In this document: piece by piece, positions 10,538 through 18,479 of the stretch
How positions within the stretch are numbered: the stretch's first letter is position 1
How the letters are laid out: each line of letters begins with the position of its first letter
NCBI GenBank assembly: GCA_945957385.1
Contig: CAMFKP010000026.1
Location: 1-49,675 of the forward strand
Origin: an uncultured Aeromonadaceae bacterium
GTDB lineage: Bacteria > Pseudomonadota > Gammaproteobacteria > Enterobacterales > Aeromonadaceae
DNA: 49,675 nucleotides
Reading direction: 5' to 3'
Translations under genes and position numbers: made by a program
The notes under the pieces: model-generated
What the model was told of the DNA's origin: nothing
The model's database searches: none
The model's input: the letters and a program-made list of their open reading frames with translations, nothing else

Positions 10538-11413
10538 ATGCCATGGATTCAAATCAGGCTTTATGCCACCGCCAAGAGCGCCAACAAGCTCAGTAACATG
10601 TTGATGGGACAAGGCGCCCAGGCTGTTACTTATATGGACGCGCACGACAACCCTGTCTATGAACCCTTGCCAGGGGAAACCAAGCTCTGGGGCGAAACCA
10701 TGGTCACTGGCCTGTTTGATGCAGAGGTCGACCCGGCCCCCATTATTGGCTTCTTCCAGCGGCATTTTGGCGCCGAGATGCCATATCGGGTCGAACAGTT
10801 GGAGGATAAGGACTGGGTGCGCGAATGGATGGAACATTTCCACCCGATGCAGTTTGGCGAACGCCTGTGGATCTGCCCCAGCTGGCGCGAGGTTCCCGAC
10901 CCGACCGCCGTCAACGTCATGCTCGATCCTGGACTGGCGTTCGGTACCGGTACTCACCCCACCACGGCGCTCTGCTTGCGCTGGCTTGATGCGCAACCGT
11001 TGCAGGGGCAAACCGTGGTCGATTTCGGTTGTGGCTCCGGTATCCTGGCCATCGCCGCACTGAAACTCGGGGCAGAGCGGGTGATCGGTATCGATATCGA
11101 TCCCCAGGCCATTCAGGCCAGTCGCGACAATGCCCAGCGTAATGGCGTAGCCGAACGACTGGAGCTCTTCCTGCCAGAGAATCAGCCGACGGCACTGCAA
11201 GCCGATATCCTGGTGGCCAACATCCTGGCGGGTCCTTTACGCGAGCTGGCGCCCTTGATGAACCAGCTGGTTCGCCCGGGTGGTAAGCTAGCGCTCTCCG
11301 GTGTACTGGAGACACAAGCCCCCGAGCTGGAGCAAATCTATAGCCAATGGTTTGATATGGACCCGACCGTCACCCATGAAGAGTGGTGTCGCTTGTCCGG
11401 TACCAAACGCTAA
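10538..11413 (+). CDS. prmA: Ribosomal protein L11 methyltransferase
   Basis: PrmA trimethylates ribosomal protein L11 using S-adenosylmethionine. At 291 residues it is close to E. coli PrmA. It opens [16 protein letters not shown], the conserved N-terminal substrate-recognition domain. The Rossmann fold shows [14 protein letters not shown] and the SAM-binding [15 protein letters not shown] around residues 160-175, then GIDIDPQAI and the post-[11 protein letters not shown]. The start was placed at 10538 by homology; upstream codons in the same frame are not conserved in this family. The prmA-dusB-fis order is conserved in enterics, but here the export operon intervenes on the other strand. 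Confidence 0.96.
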   Translation: MPWIQIRLYATAKSANKLSNMLMGQGAQAVTYMDAHDNPVYEPLPGETKLWGETMVTGLFDAEVDPAPIIGFFQRHFGAEMPYRVEQLEDKDWVREWMEHFHPMQFGERLWICPSWREVPDPTAVNVMLDPGLAFGTGTHPTTALCLRWLDAQPLQGQTVVDFGCGSGILAIAALKLGAERVIGIDIDPQAIQASRDNAQRNGVAERLELFLPENQPTALQADILVANILAGPLRELAPLMNQLVRPGGKLALSGVLETQAPELEQIYSQWFDMDPTVTHEEWCRLSGTKR

Positions 11414-11420
11414 TGCAATT

Positions 11421-11451
11421 GAGCCCGTCACCTGACGGGTTCAGTTTTTTT
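11421..11451 (+). terminator. Rho-independent terminator of prmA
   Basis: GAGCCCGTC (11421-11429) pairs with GACGGGTTC (11434-11442, one G-T pair), followed by a run of seven T (11445-11451). The T-run overlaps the end of the convergent permease gene. Confidence 0.85.
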
Positions 11452-12562
11452 GCTGAATATACCGACGGCGCCAGCAAAGCACGGCCCCATACAGCAAAGC
11501 CTGCCCCCATAACTGATACCAGAGTGGAGTGACAGCAGACCAGTCCGCCCCCATCGTATTGAGGCGCAACACCCCCTGGATCCCTGCGGCAGTGGGAAGC
11601 AGTGCCATCACAGTGCGTATCGGTAGCGGCAGCATCTCCTGCGGCCAGATAAACCCGGTCGCAAACAACAAGGGCAGCGACGACAGAATAATGATCGGTG
11701 TCACCATCTCACGGCGGGATATCACCCCGCCCAATAGCACACCGAGCTGGCTTACCGCCAAAAAAAACGGCAGCAGGAATAACAATAACTGCCATGGCTG
11801 TGCATCCCGACTCAGGCCGTAATAGGCCATACAGGGACCGAAGTAAAACAGAGTAAACAGCAGGTAGAGCAGCATAAACAGCAGGATCCTGACGCGCCCC
11901 TGCCCTGGTTGCCGAGGTTGCGTCTGTTCACTCACGCCGCGCAAGCCAAGTCCAATCAACAGTGTTTGATGCAAAATAAACAGGAACACAGCAGGTACCA
12001 CGTATTGCTGATAACCCAATGTCGGGTTAAACACCGGCTGCAACGAGACATCAAACGGGCGCCATTGCCGTACGGCCATTTCACCCTGGCCTTCGGAGAA
12101 CAGACGCTGGATACGAATTTTCGCCCCCAGCGAAGCCGCAGCCGAGCTTAATCCTTCAACTATCGCCCCGTAGATCAGATAGTAGGCACCATCTGCCGCC
12201 AGGCCCAGCGTCACGCTTCGCCCGAGACACACATCGCGATACAAGTGGCGCGGAATCAGCAACAGCCCGCGCGCCTCCCCCGCCCGGATTCGCTGCTCGG
12301 CTTCAGCAAGCGTTGATGCCTGCCCTACCAGTTGCAGCTGGGGTGTAGCATCGGCCATGAACGCCAGCTGTCGCGACAACACACTCGTATCCTCATCGAC
12401 CACGAGTACCGGTAACTGCCTCGCCACTTGCTGGGCGTAAGGTAATGGGTAGAGAAAGGCATAAAACAGAATGCCGCCAAATAGGGTCAGCATGACGGCG
12501 CGATCCGCCTTCAGCGCGTGCCACTCCAGACGCCATAACTGCCCCAGGTTACGCATTGCCAC
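11441..12562 (-). CDS. ABC-2 family export permease (second of the pair)
   Basis: A 373-residue ABC-2-type permease. It has an N-terminal membrane span after MRNLGQLWRLEWHALKADRA and a large periplasmic loop (LPVLVVDEDTSVLSRQL, then EAEQRIRAGEARGLLLIP) typical of the YhhJ/YbhR-like group. Five or six spans follow from about residue 175 on. Its first 14 bases overlap the end of the preceding permease gene, so the two are translationally coupled and probably form a heterodimer. Export substrate unknown; relatives move drugs, lipids or toxic compounds across the envelope together with an HlyD adaptor and TolC. Confidence 0.85.
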   Translation of the reverse strand: MAMRNLGQLWRLEWHALKADRAVMLTLFGGILFYAFLYPLPYAQQVARQLPVLVVDEDTSVLSRQLAFMADATPQLQLVGQASTLAEAEQRIRAGEARGLLLIPRHLYRDVCLGRSVTLGLAADGAYYLIYGAIVEGLSSAAASLGAKIRIQRLFSEGQGEMAVRQWRPFDVSLQPVFNPTLGYQQYVVPAVFLFILHQTLLIGLGLRGVSEQTQPRQPGQGRVRILLFMLLYLLFTLFYFGPCMAYYGLSRDAQPWQLLLFLLPFFLAVSQLGVLLGGVISRREMVTPIIILSSLPLLFATGFIWPQEMLPLPIRTVMALLPTAAGIQGVLRLNTMGADWSAVTPLWYQLWGQALLYGAVLCWRRRYIQQKN

Positions 12563-13682
12563 GCTCCCGGCGCATCAGAGCGATGACCAGCGGCCATATC
12601 AGCACGAACAATAACAGGCTCCCCAAGGGAGCCAGGGTGGTCAGCTTGGATAATCCCTGATTCATCTGGCCTATCTGTATCTGGGTGTAATGGGAAACCG
12701 GCAGCAAGTTGCGCCAAATGCGTGCCAACAGATCCATATTGTGAGCCGGAAAGGTCACCCCCATAAACGCAAAGGCTGGAGCAGAGTAACCGGCGGCCAG
12801 GCTCATGGCCCGAGCGCCATCACGTGTTAACCCAAATAACAGCCCTCCCATCGCCAGACAGGCCAGGACCATGCCCCCTTGAGCTAACACCAGTAACCAC
12901 AGCGCCCCCTGCAGGGCCCCAGCGGAAACGCCATAGAGCCACCACAGCATAATGCCGCCCCAAGCCCAGTAGATGAGCAGCAGCGGCACCAGATCTCGGC
13001 ACAGTTGCGCGGCAACCTGGGTCCAAGCCGCAGTAGCCGTTCTCGACCGACTGGCTCGCAGGGCCAATAAGCTGATGGTCGCCACCAGAATGAGGATTTG
13101 CCATAACGCCGGCAACAGGCCAGAAAGCAGAAATTGGGCGTAATTGCCCCCCAGATTGAACAAAGCCGTCAACTGACTCGTCAACGGGACCGCGATACCG
13201 ATTGCCGCCAATGGAACAGGCCGTTGTACCAGACTGCGTCCGACACTCCATTGTGCTGCCAGGGTGCCCAGGCTCTGCTGCATGCTCGCACTCAACATGC
13301 GTCCGACCAGTAGTAATTGGCTGTTGTAAAACACCGTCAGTGTCGGCTGACGGCCCTGCCGCACCTGTTTTTCAAAATCATCTGGAATCAATACCAGTCC
13401 ATAAATCTGTCCAGCCCGCAGCGCATCGCTGCCAGCCAATGGTGAAGCATATTCAGCAGCCAACCGCATGGCCGAACTGGCGTCCAACTGTCGAGCCAAT
13501 TGCCGGGAATACGCCGAGTGATCCAGATCGACCAAGCCGACAGGCATTTCCCGCACCTGACCGCCATTGAATAACCAGGTCATCCAGCCAAATAGCAGCA
13601 ACGGTAGCCAGCAGGTCAATGCCCTGAGCCAGCCATCCTGCCAAAGCAAGCGCCAGGTGCCTGACATCCCAGAATCAGGCAT
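12549..13682 (-). CDS. ABC-2 family export permease (first of the pair)
   Basis: A 377-residue paralogue of the following permease with the same plan: one N-terminal span (CWLPLLLFGWMTWLFNGG), a periplasmic loop opening MPVGLVDLDHSAYSRQL, the conserved LRAGQIYGLVLIPDDFEKQVRQG block, and five or six C-terminal spans. It overlaps the HlyD-like gene by 8 bases. Together with the next gene it would form the membrane pore of a YbhFSR/YhhJ-like exporter. No nucleotide-binding subunit is encoded in the operon, so ATPase activity must come from elsewhere or the set is non-functional. Confidence 0.85.
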   Translation of the reverse strand: MPDSGMSGTWRLLWQDGWLRALTCWLPLLLFGWMTWLFNGGQVREMPVGLVDLDHSAYSRQLARQLDASSAMRLAAEYASPLAGSDALRAGQIYGLVLIPDDFEKQVRQGRQPTLTVFYNSQLLLVGRMLSASMQQSLGTLAAQWSVGRSLVQRPVPLAAIGIAVPLTSQLTALFNLGGNYAQFLLSGLLPALWQILILVATISLLALRASRSRTATAAWTQVAAQLCRDLVPLLLIYWAWGGIMLWWLYGVSAGALQGALWLLVLAQGGMVLACLAMGGLLFGLTRDGARAMSLAAGYSAPAFAFMGVTFPAHNMDLLARIWRNLLPVSHYTQIQIGQMNQGLSKLTTLAPLGSLLLFVLIWPLVIALMRRERGNA

Positions 13683-14661
13683 CTGGTAACTCCACCAGTA
13701 CGCTCATGCCAACGCGTAATTGCCGTAACGGTGTCACAGGCCTGGCTTCGACCTCAAAGGTGCGCATATCAAAACCCTGACGGCTATCCGTGGCTCGCCA
13801 GGTGGCAAAATCCCCCATCACCGCCACATGCGTCACCTTGAAACGATAGAACTCGCTGCCCAGCGCCGGGATCCGAACCATCAACTCCTGTCCGGGCTGG
13901 AACGCATGCAGCAAATCTTCGCGCACGTGAAAAAGAGCCCAGGCATCGCTCATATCCGTCAACGTCATCACAGGAAAACCTTGCGGCGCCAATTCCCCTG
14001 GTTGAAGCAATACTTGCGTCACCTCCCCTGCTGCTGGGCTGGTTACCTGTAACTCGCCGGCATAGGCCGCGACCTCGGCGACGGCGCCCGCTGCCATGCG
14101 CGCCTTCTCATGGGCAGCCAGCTTCTGCTCGGAGCGTGCCCCTTCCTGAGCCAATAGATACTGTTGCTGCGCTGCTGTAGCAGTCAATTTAGCCGCCTGC
14201 CATTGCGTGAAGGCCTCATCGCGCTTTTGTAGTGACAAAACCCCATCCTGATACAGCCGATCCAGCCGGCGATACGTCTTGTCATAAAGCGCCGCAGCCG
14301 CCAGTGCCTTCTGCCACTGTGCTTGCGCTGCTGCAATCTGCTGCTGACGCGCCCCCAGATCCACCTCTTTGGCCAGCGCCCCAGCCGCGAGCTCACCCGC
14401 TTGTGCCTGCGCTAATTTCGCTTCCAGCTCGGGACTAACCAGGGTAAAAGCCAGCGCACCACGTGCCAGAGACTGCCCTTTCCTGACGGCCAAAGAAGCC
14501 ACTCGGCCAGGGACCTTGGAGGCGACACTGTAACTTTGTGCCTCAATTTGCCCCTGTAGACGTAGCGGAGCGGGTTGATAAGCCCACCAGAAACTCACGA
14601 TCAGGGCGATCACGACCACAGTGGCCATGGCCCAACGCAACAGATGACGACCCCGATTCAT
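13675..14661 (-). CDS. HlyD-type periplasmic adaptor (membrane fusion protein)
   Basis: A 328-residue adaptor. An N-terminal anchor (residues about 8-30) is followed by the first half of a biotinyl-lipoyl-like domain (LRLQGQIEAQSYSVASKVPGRVASLAV). A coiled-coil hairpin rich in Ala, Gln and Lys follows (about residues 80-190), then the second lipoyl half (VTSPAAGEVTQVLLQPGEL) and a beta-barrel. It would link the ABC-2 permeases to the TolC-like channel. The ATG at 14661 overlaps the TolC-like stop (ATGA), and GAGGTGG stands just upstream; the longer frame reads back into the upstream gene and was rejected. Confidence 0.9.
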   Translation of the reverse strand: MNRGRHLLRWAMATVVVIALIVSFWWAYQPAPLRLQGQIEAQSYSVASKVPGRVASLAVRKGQSLARGALAFTLVSPELEAKLAQAQAGELAAGALAKEVDLGARQQQIAAAQAQWQKALAAAALYDKTYRRLDRLYQDGVLSLQKRDEAFTQWQAAKLTATAAQQQYLLAQEGARSEQKLAAHEKARMAAGAVAEVAAYAGELQVTSPAAGEVTQVLLQPGELAPQGFPVMTLTDMSDAWALFHVREDLLHAFQPGQELMVRIPALGSEFYRFKVTHVAVMGDFATWRATDSRQGFDMRTFEVEARPVTPLRQLRVGMSVLVELPDA

Positions 14662-16082
14662 GATGCCACCTCGATACGGTTTTGCGGTTGGTAATCGATA
14701 AAGTGTGCCTGTTGACCGCTGAGAACCAGCAAGCGGGCAAGACAAACTACATACTGATAGGCCACAGCCTGGCGCTGTGTTTGTACCGCGGCGAGCCGGC
14801 TTTGCGCATCCTCGACATCCAACGAGGTACCTAACCCCTGCTGAAAGGCATTGACCCGGAGACGGACATTTTCCGTGGCCAGTTGTTCCGTTACAGCCAA
14901 ACTCTGATATTGCTCGCGCGCCAGATCGGCCTCACGCCAGCTCTTTTCTGTCAACAACGTCAAATCCTGACGTAACTGGGCGAGTAACTGTTTCACCTGT
15001 ACCTGGACTGTGCTCGCGGCGGCTACCGTATCAGAGAGACCATCACGCGACACCAACGGCACCTTGACGCCGACACCGACCAACCAGTCCGGAGCCATTT
15101 TCGCCGCCAAGGTATCCTGTTCGTACAACGAGTAATTTCCAAATAAGAACAACTCCGGAAGACGCTTGCCTTGCTCAACGGTCAGTAGGCCATCGGCTTG
15201 CGTCTGCTTGGACTGCAGCAAGGCCAGTCCAGGATGATGCGCTAACATGCGTTGCACAAAATCGTCCGCCGTTGGCAGCTGACTATATAAGAACAGCCCA
15301 TCACTCGGCTCAAGGTGTCCGGGTTGTTGTATCAGACTGGCCAGCGCCAGCTCCGCTATCTCAGCTTGACGCTGTGCAGCACTGGTCTCTACTTTGGCCT
15401 TGGCATAAGCCGATTGCGCAGATAAGCGCTCGACTCGAGCAATCTGCCCCTGTGCTTCCATGCGCTCGGCATGCCGCAAATGCTGTGCCAGCGCCTGTTC
15501 CAAACGCTGTCGCGTGGCGACCACAGCGCGCGCCAGAATCAACCCGTAGTAACGCTCGGTGAGCAATTCAAAAGCCGCCTGTTGCTTGAGCGCGAACTGT
15601 TGTCGTGCCTCATCAAGCTGCGCCTGCCGGATAGTCTGGGCCGCATCGATCCGCCCACCGGTGTATAAAGGCCAGAGTGCCTGAACCGAACTGGTGACCA
15701 GATCCTGTTCCGTGAACTGAGTGACAAAGGCTGACGCCCCGCCCAATCCCTGGATCAATTGCTGCACTGCGGCCGAATTGAGTAGCGGATTGTTCTTGTT
15801 GCTAGCAATCGGATTTAGATCCATCAAATCCAGCTCGATGGGCTTTTCCAACCGGGTATATGACGCCTGCAGTGTTAATTGCGGCAAATACAGTGCCTGC
15901 GCGGCATTAGCTAACTGCTCTGATTGGGTGACACCAGAACGACTGGCAGCCAAGCCAGGGTTATTATTCAATACCTGCTGCCAAGCGGCATTGAAGGTTA
16001 ATGGCTGCGCCCTCAATGCGGGGGCTATCGCCAATAACAACACAGCGCACCCACCGAGGCAGAACCTTGTAAATCGCATCAT
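14658..16082 (-). CDS. TolC-family outer membrane efflux protein
   Basis: A 474-residue outer-membrane factor, first gene of the export operon. A signal peptide (hydrophobic stretch about residues 8-22, cleavage near LRAQ) precedes two homologous outer-membrane-efflux repeats: LTFNAAWQQVLNNNPGLAASRSG near residue 30 and a second helical half from about residue 260. The helices are rich in Ala, Gln and Leu as in TolC. Start: ATG ATG at 16082-16077 opens a proper signal peptide; the earlier start adds 30 residues before it. The operon order TolC, HlyD, permease, permease with overlaps indicates one tripartite exporter. Confidence 0.9.
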   Translation of the reverse strand: MMRFTRFCLGGCAVLLLAIAPALRAQPLTFNAAWQQVLNNNPGLAASRSGVTQSEQLANAAQALYLPQLTLQASYTRLEKPIELDLMDLNPIASNKNNPLLNSAAVQQLIQGLGGASAFVTQFTEQDLVTSSVQALWPLYTGGRIDAAQTIRQAQLDEARQQFALKQQAAFELLTERYYGLILARAVVATRQRLEQALAQHLRHAERMEAQGQIARVERLSAQSAYAKAKVETSAAQRQAEIAELALASLIQQPGHLEPSDGLFLYSQLPTADDFVQRMLAHHPGLALLQSKQTQADGLLTVEQGKRLPELFLFGNYSLYEQDTLAAKMAPDWLVGVGVKVPLVSRDGLSDTVAAASTVQVQVKQLLAQLRQDLTLLTEKSWREADLAREQYQSLAVTEQLATENVRLRVNAFQQGLGTSLDVEDAQSRLAAVQTQRQAVAYQYVVCLARLLVLSGQQAHFIDYQPQNRIEVAS

Positions 16083-16324
16083 TGCCGACACCGAGTGATG
16101 ACTCAACTGAGCAACGATCTTAACCAAGAGCAGACTTGGACAACAGCTCCAGGCGACAGGGCTGACACTCACATCACAGCATTTGTTCGAAATTCTCAGC
16201 CGAAATAGCCTCTTACGAAGCTATATCCTGAGGGTCAAAAGCGTGAGCCAGATAACACTTGTTTTTGCAAGGGGGCAAGCCAAAACAAATGGAGAAAAAA
16301 AAGCCCCATGCTCAATTTCTAACC

Positions 16325-16353
16325 TTTTCAGTGCGGTAAAAAATGCGTAATAT
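16325..16353 (+). promoter_or_regulatory. Probable dusB-fis promoter with GC-rich discriminator
   Basis: TTTTCA (16325-16330) and TAATAT (16348-16353) are separated by exactly 17 bases. The stretch right after the -10 box is GC-rich (ACGCCGCCC), as at the E. coli fis promoter, where such a discriminator gives stringent and growth-rate control. Regulation here is inferred by analogy. The rest of the 308-base gap (16083-16390) also carries the divergent export operon promoter, which is not resolved. Confidence 0.5.
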
Positions 16354-16390
16354 ACGCCGCCCTGAGCCGATGGTTGATTGTGTCGTAGCA

Positions 16391-17383
16391 ATGCAAATTG
16401 GTCGTTACAAATTGGATACGCCGCTGGTACTGGCCCCGATGGCAGGTATCACCGATCGTCCTTTTCGCCAAATCTGCCTGCAGATGGGGGCTGGGTTAGC
16501 AGTATCCGAAATGATGCTTGCCAATCCGGACACCTGGGACACGGAAAAGTCACGGAAGCGCCGTTATCACATTGATGAAAATGGCATCCGCTCTGTGCAG
16601 ATACTGGGCTGTGATCCTGAGCTAATGGCTGAAGCGGCAAGACTGAATGTTGCAGCCGGAGCCCAGATCATCGACATCAATATGGGATGTCCAGCCAAAA
16701 AGGTGAATAAAAAGCTGGCGGGTTCGGCCCTGTTACAGGATCCCGAGCTGGTCGAGCGCATCCTGCTGTCCGTTGTTAATGCGGTCGCAGTTCCGGTGAC
16801 ATTGAAGATCCGGACTGGATGGGATCCGCAGCATCGCAATGGTGTTCAAATTGCAAAACTGGCCGAACAGGCAGGGATCCAGGCACTGACTGTTCATGGA
16901 CGTACTCGAGCCTGCCTGTTTAATGGACACGCAGAATACGACACGATCAGAGCTATCAAGCAGGCTGTATCCATCCCTGTTATCGCCAATGGCGATATCG
17001 ACTCAGCAGAGAAGGCACGTCATGTGCTGGATTACACCGGCGCCGATGCCATCATGGTTGGGCGCGCCGCACAGGGACAGCCATGGATTTTTCGCCAGAT
17101 CCGTCATTATCTGGAGCATAACCAGGCTTCTGTTATCCCCTCACCAGAGGAGATTCGAAGTTTGGTACTGGAGCATATCAAAGCCCTGCATCACTTTTAC
17201 GGTGAATATCAAGGGGTGCGCTTTGCTCGCAAACATGTTGCCTGGTATTTGGACCGGATCGCGCAAAATCAAGATTTTCGCAGAGGTTTCAATGCATTAG
17301 AGAAGGCTGACGCCCAAATAGATGCATTGAAGTATTTTTTTGACACGCAACAGCATAACGAAGAGCAGACAGCATATGTTTGA
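16391..17383 (+). CDS. dusB: tRNA-dihydrouridine synthase B
   Basis: DusB reduces uridine to dihydrouridine in the tRNA D-loop using FMN. The 330-residue protein starts MQIGRYKL, like other DusB proteins. It shows [22 protein letters not shown], the catalytic-site [21 protein letters not shown] with its active cysteine, KIRTGWD, HGRTR, and GDIDSAEKA. The frame is open 48 bases further upstream but that lies over the probable promoter. It overlaps fis by 8 bases, so the two are co-expressed as in enteric bacteria. Confidence 0.96.
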   Translation: MQIGRYKLDTPLVLAPMAGITDRPFRQICLQMGAGLAVSEMMLANPDTWDTEKSRKRRYHIDENGIRSVQILGCDPELMAEAARLNVAAGAQIIDINMGCPAKKVNKKLAGSALLQDPELVERILLSVVNAVAVPVTLKIRTGWDPQHRNGVQIAKLAEQAGIQALTVHGRTRACLFNGHAEYDTIRAIKQAVSIPVIANGDIDSAEKARHVLDYTGADAIMVGRAAQGQPWIFRQIRHYLEHNQASVIPSPEEIRSLVLEHIKALHHFYGEYQGVRFARKHVAWYLDRIAQNQDFRRGFNALEKADAQIDALKYFFDTQQHNEEQTAYV

Positions 17384-17675
17384 ACAAAACCTGACTTCTG
17401 ACGCACTGGTTACCACGACCACTCACGCCCACACTCATGAGCCGATGCAGCGCCCGCTGCGCGAGTCTGTCCAACAGGCTCTGCGTAACTACCTGTCACA
17501 GCTCAATGGCCAGGAAGTCACCGAACTCTATGAAATGGTGCTGAGCGAAGTTGAAGCTCCCATGCTGGATATCATCATGCAATATACCCGTGGCAACCAA
17601 ACTCGTGCTGCCATCATGATGGGTATTAACCGTGGTACTCTGCGCAAGAAGCTGAAAAAATACGGCATGAACTAA
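17376..17675 (+). CDS. fis: DNA-binding protein Fis; its 3' end is the island attachment site
   Basis: A nucleoid protein and global regulator of 99 residues. The N-terminal beta-hairpin region is followed by four helices ending in a Fis-type helix-turn-helix ([27 protein letters not shown]). It overlaps the end of dusB by 8 bases. The last 17 bases of the gene, including the stop codon, reappear exactly at 49476-49492, so the island has inserted here and restored the full reading frame. The protein sequence is therefore intact. Transcription now ends in island DNA. Confidence 0.97.
   Translation: MFEQNLTSDALVTTTTHAHTHEPMQRPLRESVQQALRNYLSQLNGQEVTELYEMVLSEVEAPMLDIIMQYTRGNQTRAAIMMGINRGTLRKKLKKYGMN
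17659..17675 (+). repeat. attL core (end of fis)
   Basis: AATACGGCATGAACTAA forms the last codons (Tyr-Gly-Met-Asn-stop) of fis. It is identical to 49476-49492. The flanking bases differ on both sides, so the match ends exactly here. Confidence 0.85.
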
Positions 17676-17701
17676 AGCCTTTGCGATAAGGTATTGAAAA
17701 T

Positions 17702-17735
17702 AAAGGCGCTTATCTGCAAGGAAAGGCGCCTTTTT
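17702..17735 (+). terminator. Island-borne terminator directly after fis
   Basis: AAAGGCGC (17702-17709) pairs with GCGCCTTT (17726-17733), followed by a T-run. It lies inside the island, 26 bases after the fis stop, so it replaces the displaced native terminator. Confidence 0.7.
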
Positions 17736-17740
17736 CTATT

Positions 17741-17771
17741 TGAACCCACAATCGAACCCACACTATAGCTA
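17741..17771 (+). repeat. Left integrase arm-type site (paired GAACCCACA)
   Basis: GAACCCACA occurs at 17742-17750 and 17754-17762, 12 bases apart, followed by CTATAGCTATA. The same arrangement occurs in the same orientation at the other end of the island. These are likely Int arm sites on the P' side. Confidence 0.55.
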
Positions 17772-18206
17772 TAACAAATCAAGCCCCCATCTTTTTCCTC
17801 CTAACAGGAGAGGAGACCTGATTAGAATTTCTAGGGCTGACAACCGCACATAGACAATATTTCAATCTAAAAGCATCTATAGAACGAAGAGGTTAAAAAT
17901 TAACACTGTTAATTATCTGGCCTATTTCAATCCACATACCCGCACAGGCCGAATATGGTAGTTCACCATCAATCGATGATCACGACAGCATCCGTCACAT
18001 TGCATGACCGTTTAAACGTACGGCCATTTATAAATAGAAAGCTTGTAGCTATGCAGTTACGGCTTGCGCTCTCCAGCTGAGTTTGACCAGCGCATACGCC
18101 CCCCGGTTGGCCCCCCACGGGCGAGGGGAAGACACGGCTGGGGCAGGCTGTTGGGTGACTGCTGTGGAAACACCCTTTCCACAGCATAAAAAAACCACTA
18201 CAAAAA
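17772..18206. other. Non-coding left end of the island
   Basis: No credible gene is seen. A short frame on the minus strand (17969-18187) lacks family features and a ribosome site. An 11-bp stem (TGCTGTGGAAA at 18160-18170, TTTCCACAGCA at 18176-18186) lies 20 bases past the end of the leftward GTPase operon. Seven T precede it on the transcribed strand rather than follow it, so it may protect the 3' end rather than act as a classic terminator. Confidence 0.5.
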
Positions 18207-18473
18207 TCACTTCTGAAGGTGCTGGCATATTTCGACGTTGATATTCACGAACTCATCCCAAGATATCAATTCTGACATATTGGCAAGGTAGTATTCCTCT
18301 ACCCGGCAGACGAGAGGTCGTTCGCTGTAGATCCTGCAAAGTTTGCTCTGTTCATCGAAATGCTTGCAAACACCATCCCCCCGATCCAAGAATGCAGTTT
18401 TTGAACTCTCGTTCACTCGGCGGCAACACTGTCCGCAGGCTGAACAAGGAAATGTTCGCAATACAGATGTCAT
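18207..18473 (-). CDS. YkgJ-like Cys-cluster (putative Zn/Fe-chelating) protein
   Basis: An 88-residue protein with the YkgJ-type cysteine cluster: CSACGQCCRR near the N-terminus, then a GVCKHFD segment, LCRIYSERPLVC, and a late cysteine (EICQH). Proteins of this family are thought to chelate zinc or an iron-sulfur centre; their biochemical role is largely unknown. It is the last gene of the five-gene leftward operon, only 6 bases after the 548-residue GTPase and without its own clear ribosome site, so it is probably translationally coupled. I infer it modifies or supports the GTPase system, but it could be a passenger. Confidence 0.75.
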   Translation of the reverse strand: MTSVLRTFPCSACGQCCRRVNESSKTAFLDRGDGVCKHFDEQSKLCRIYSERPLVCRVEEYYLANMSELISWDEFVNINVEICQHLQK

Positions 18474-18479
18474 AAAAGT

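Noticed and set aside
17659..17675. A tRNA gene as the integration target
   Set aside because: No tRNA-like sequence is present; the repeated core is the coding end of fis.
17741..17771. The left GAACCCACA repeats as a relic of a second integrase start
   Set aside because: Reading in the matching direction from this point would run into the terminator and fis, where no integrase sequence exists; arm sites explain them better.
17969..18187. A 72-codon minus-strand frame at the island left end
   Set aside because: No motif, no ribosome site, and its start region overlaps a strong hairpin.
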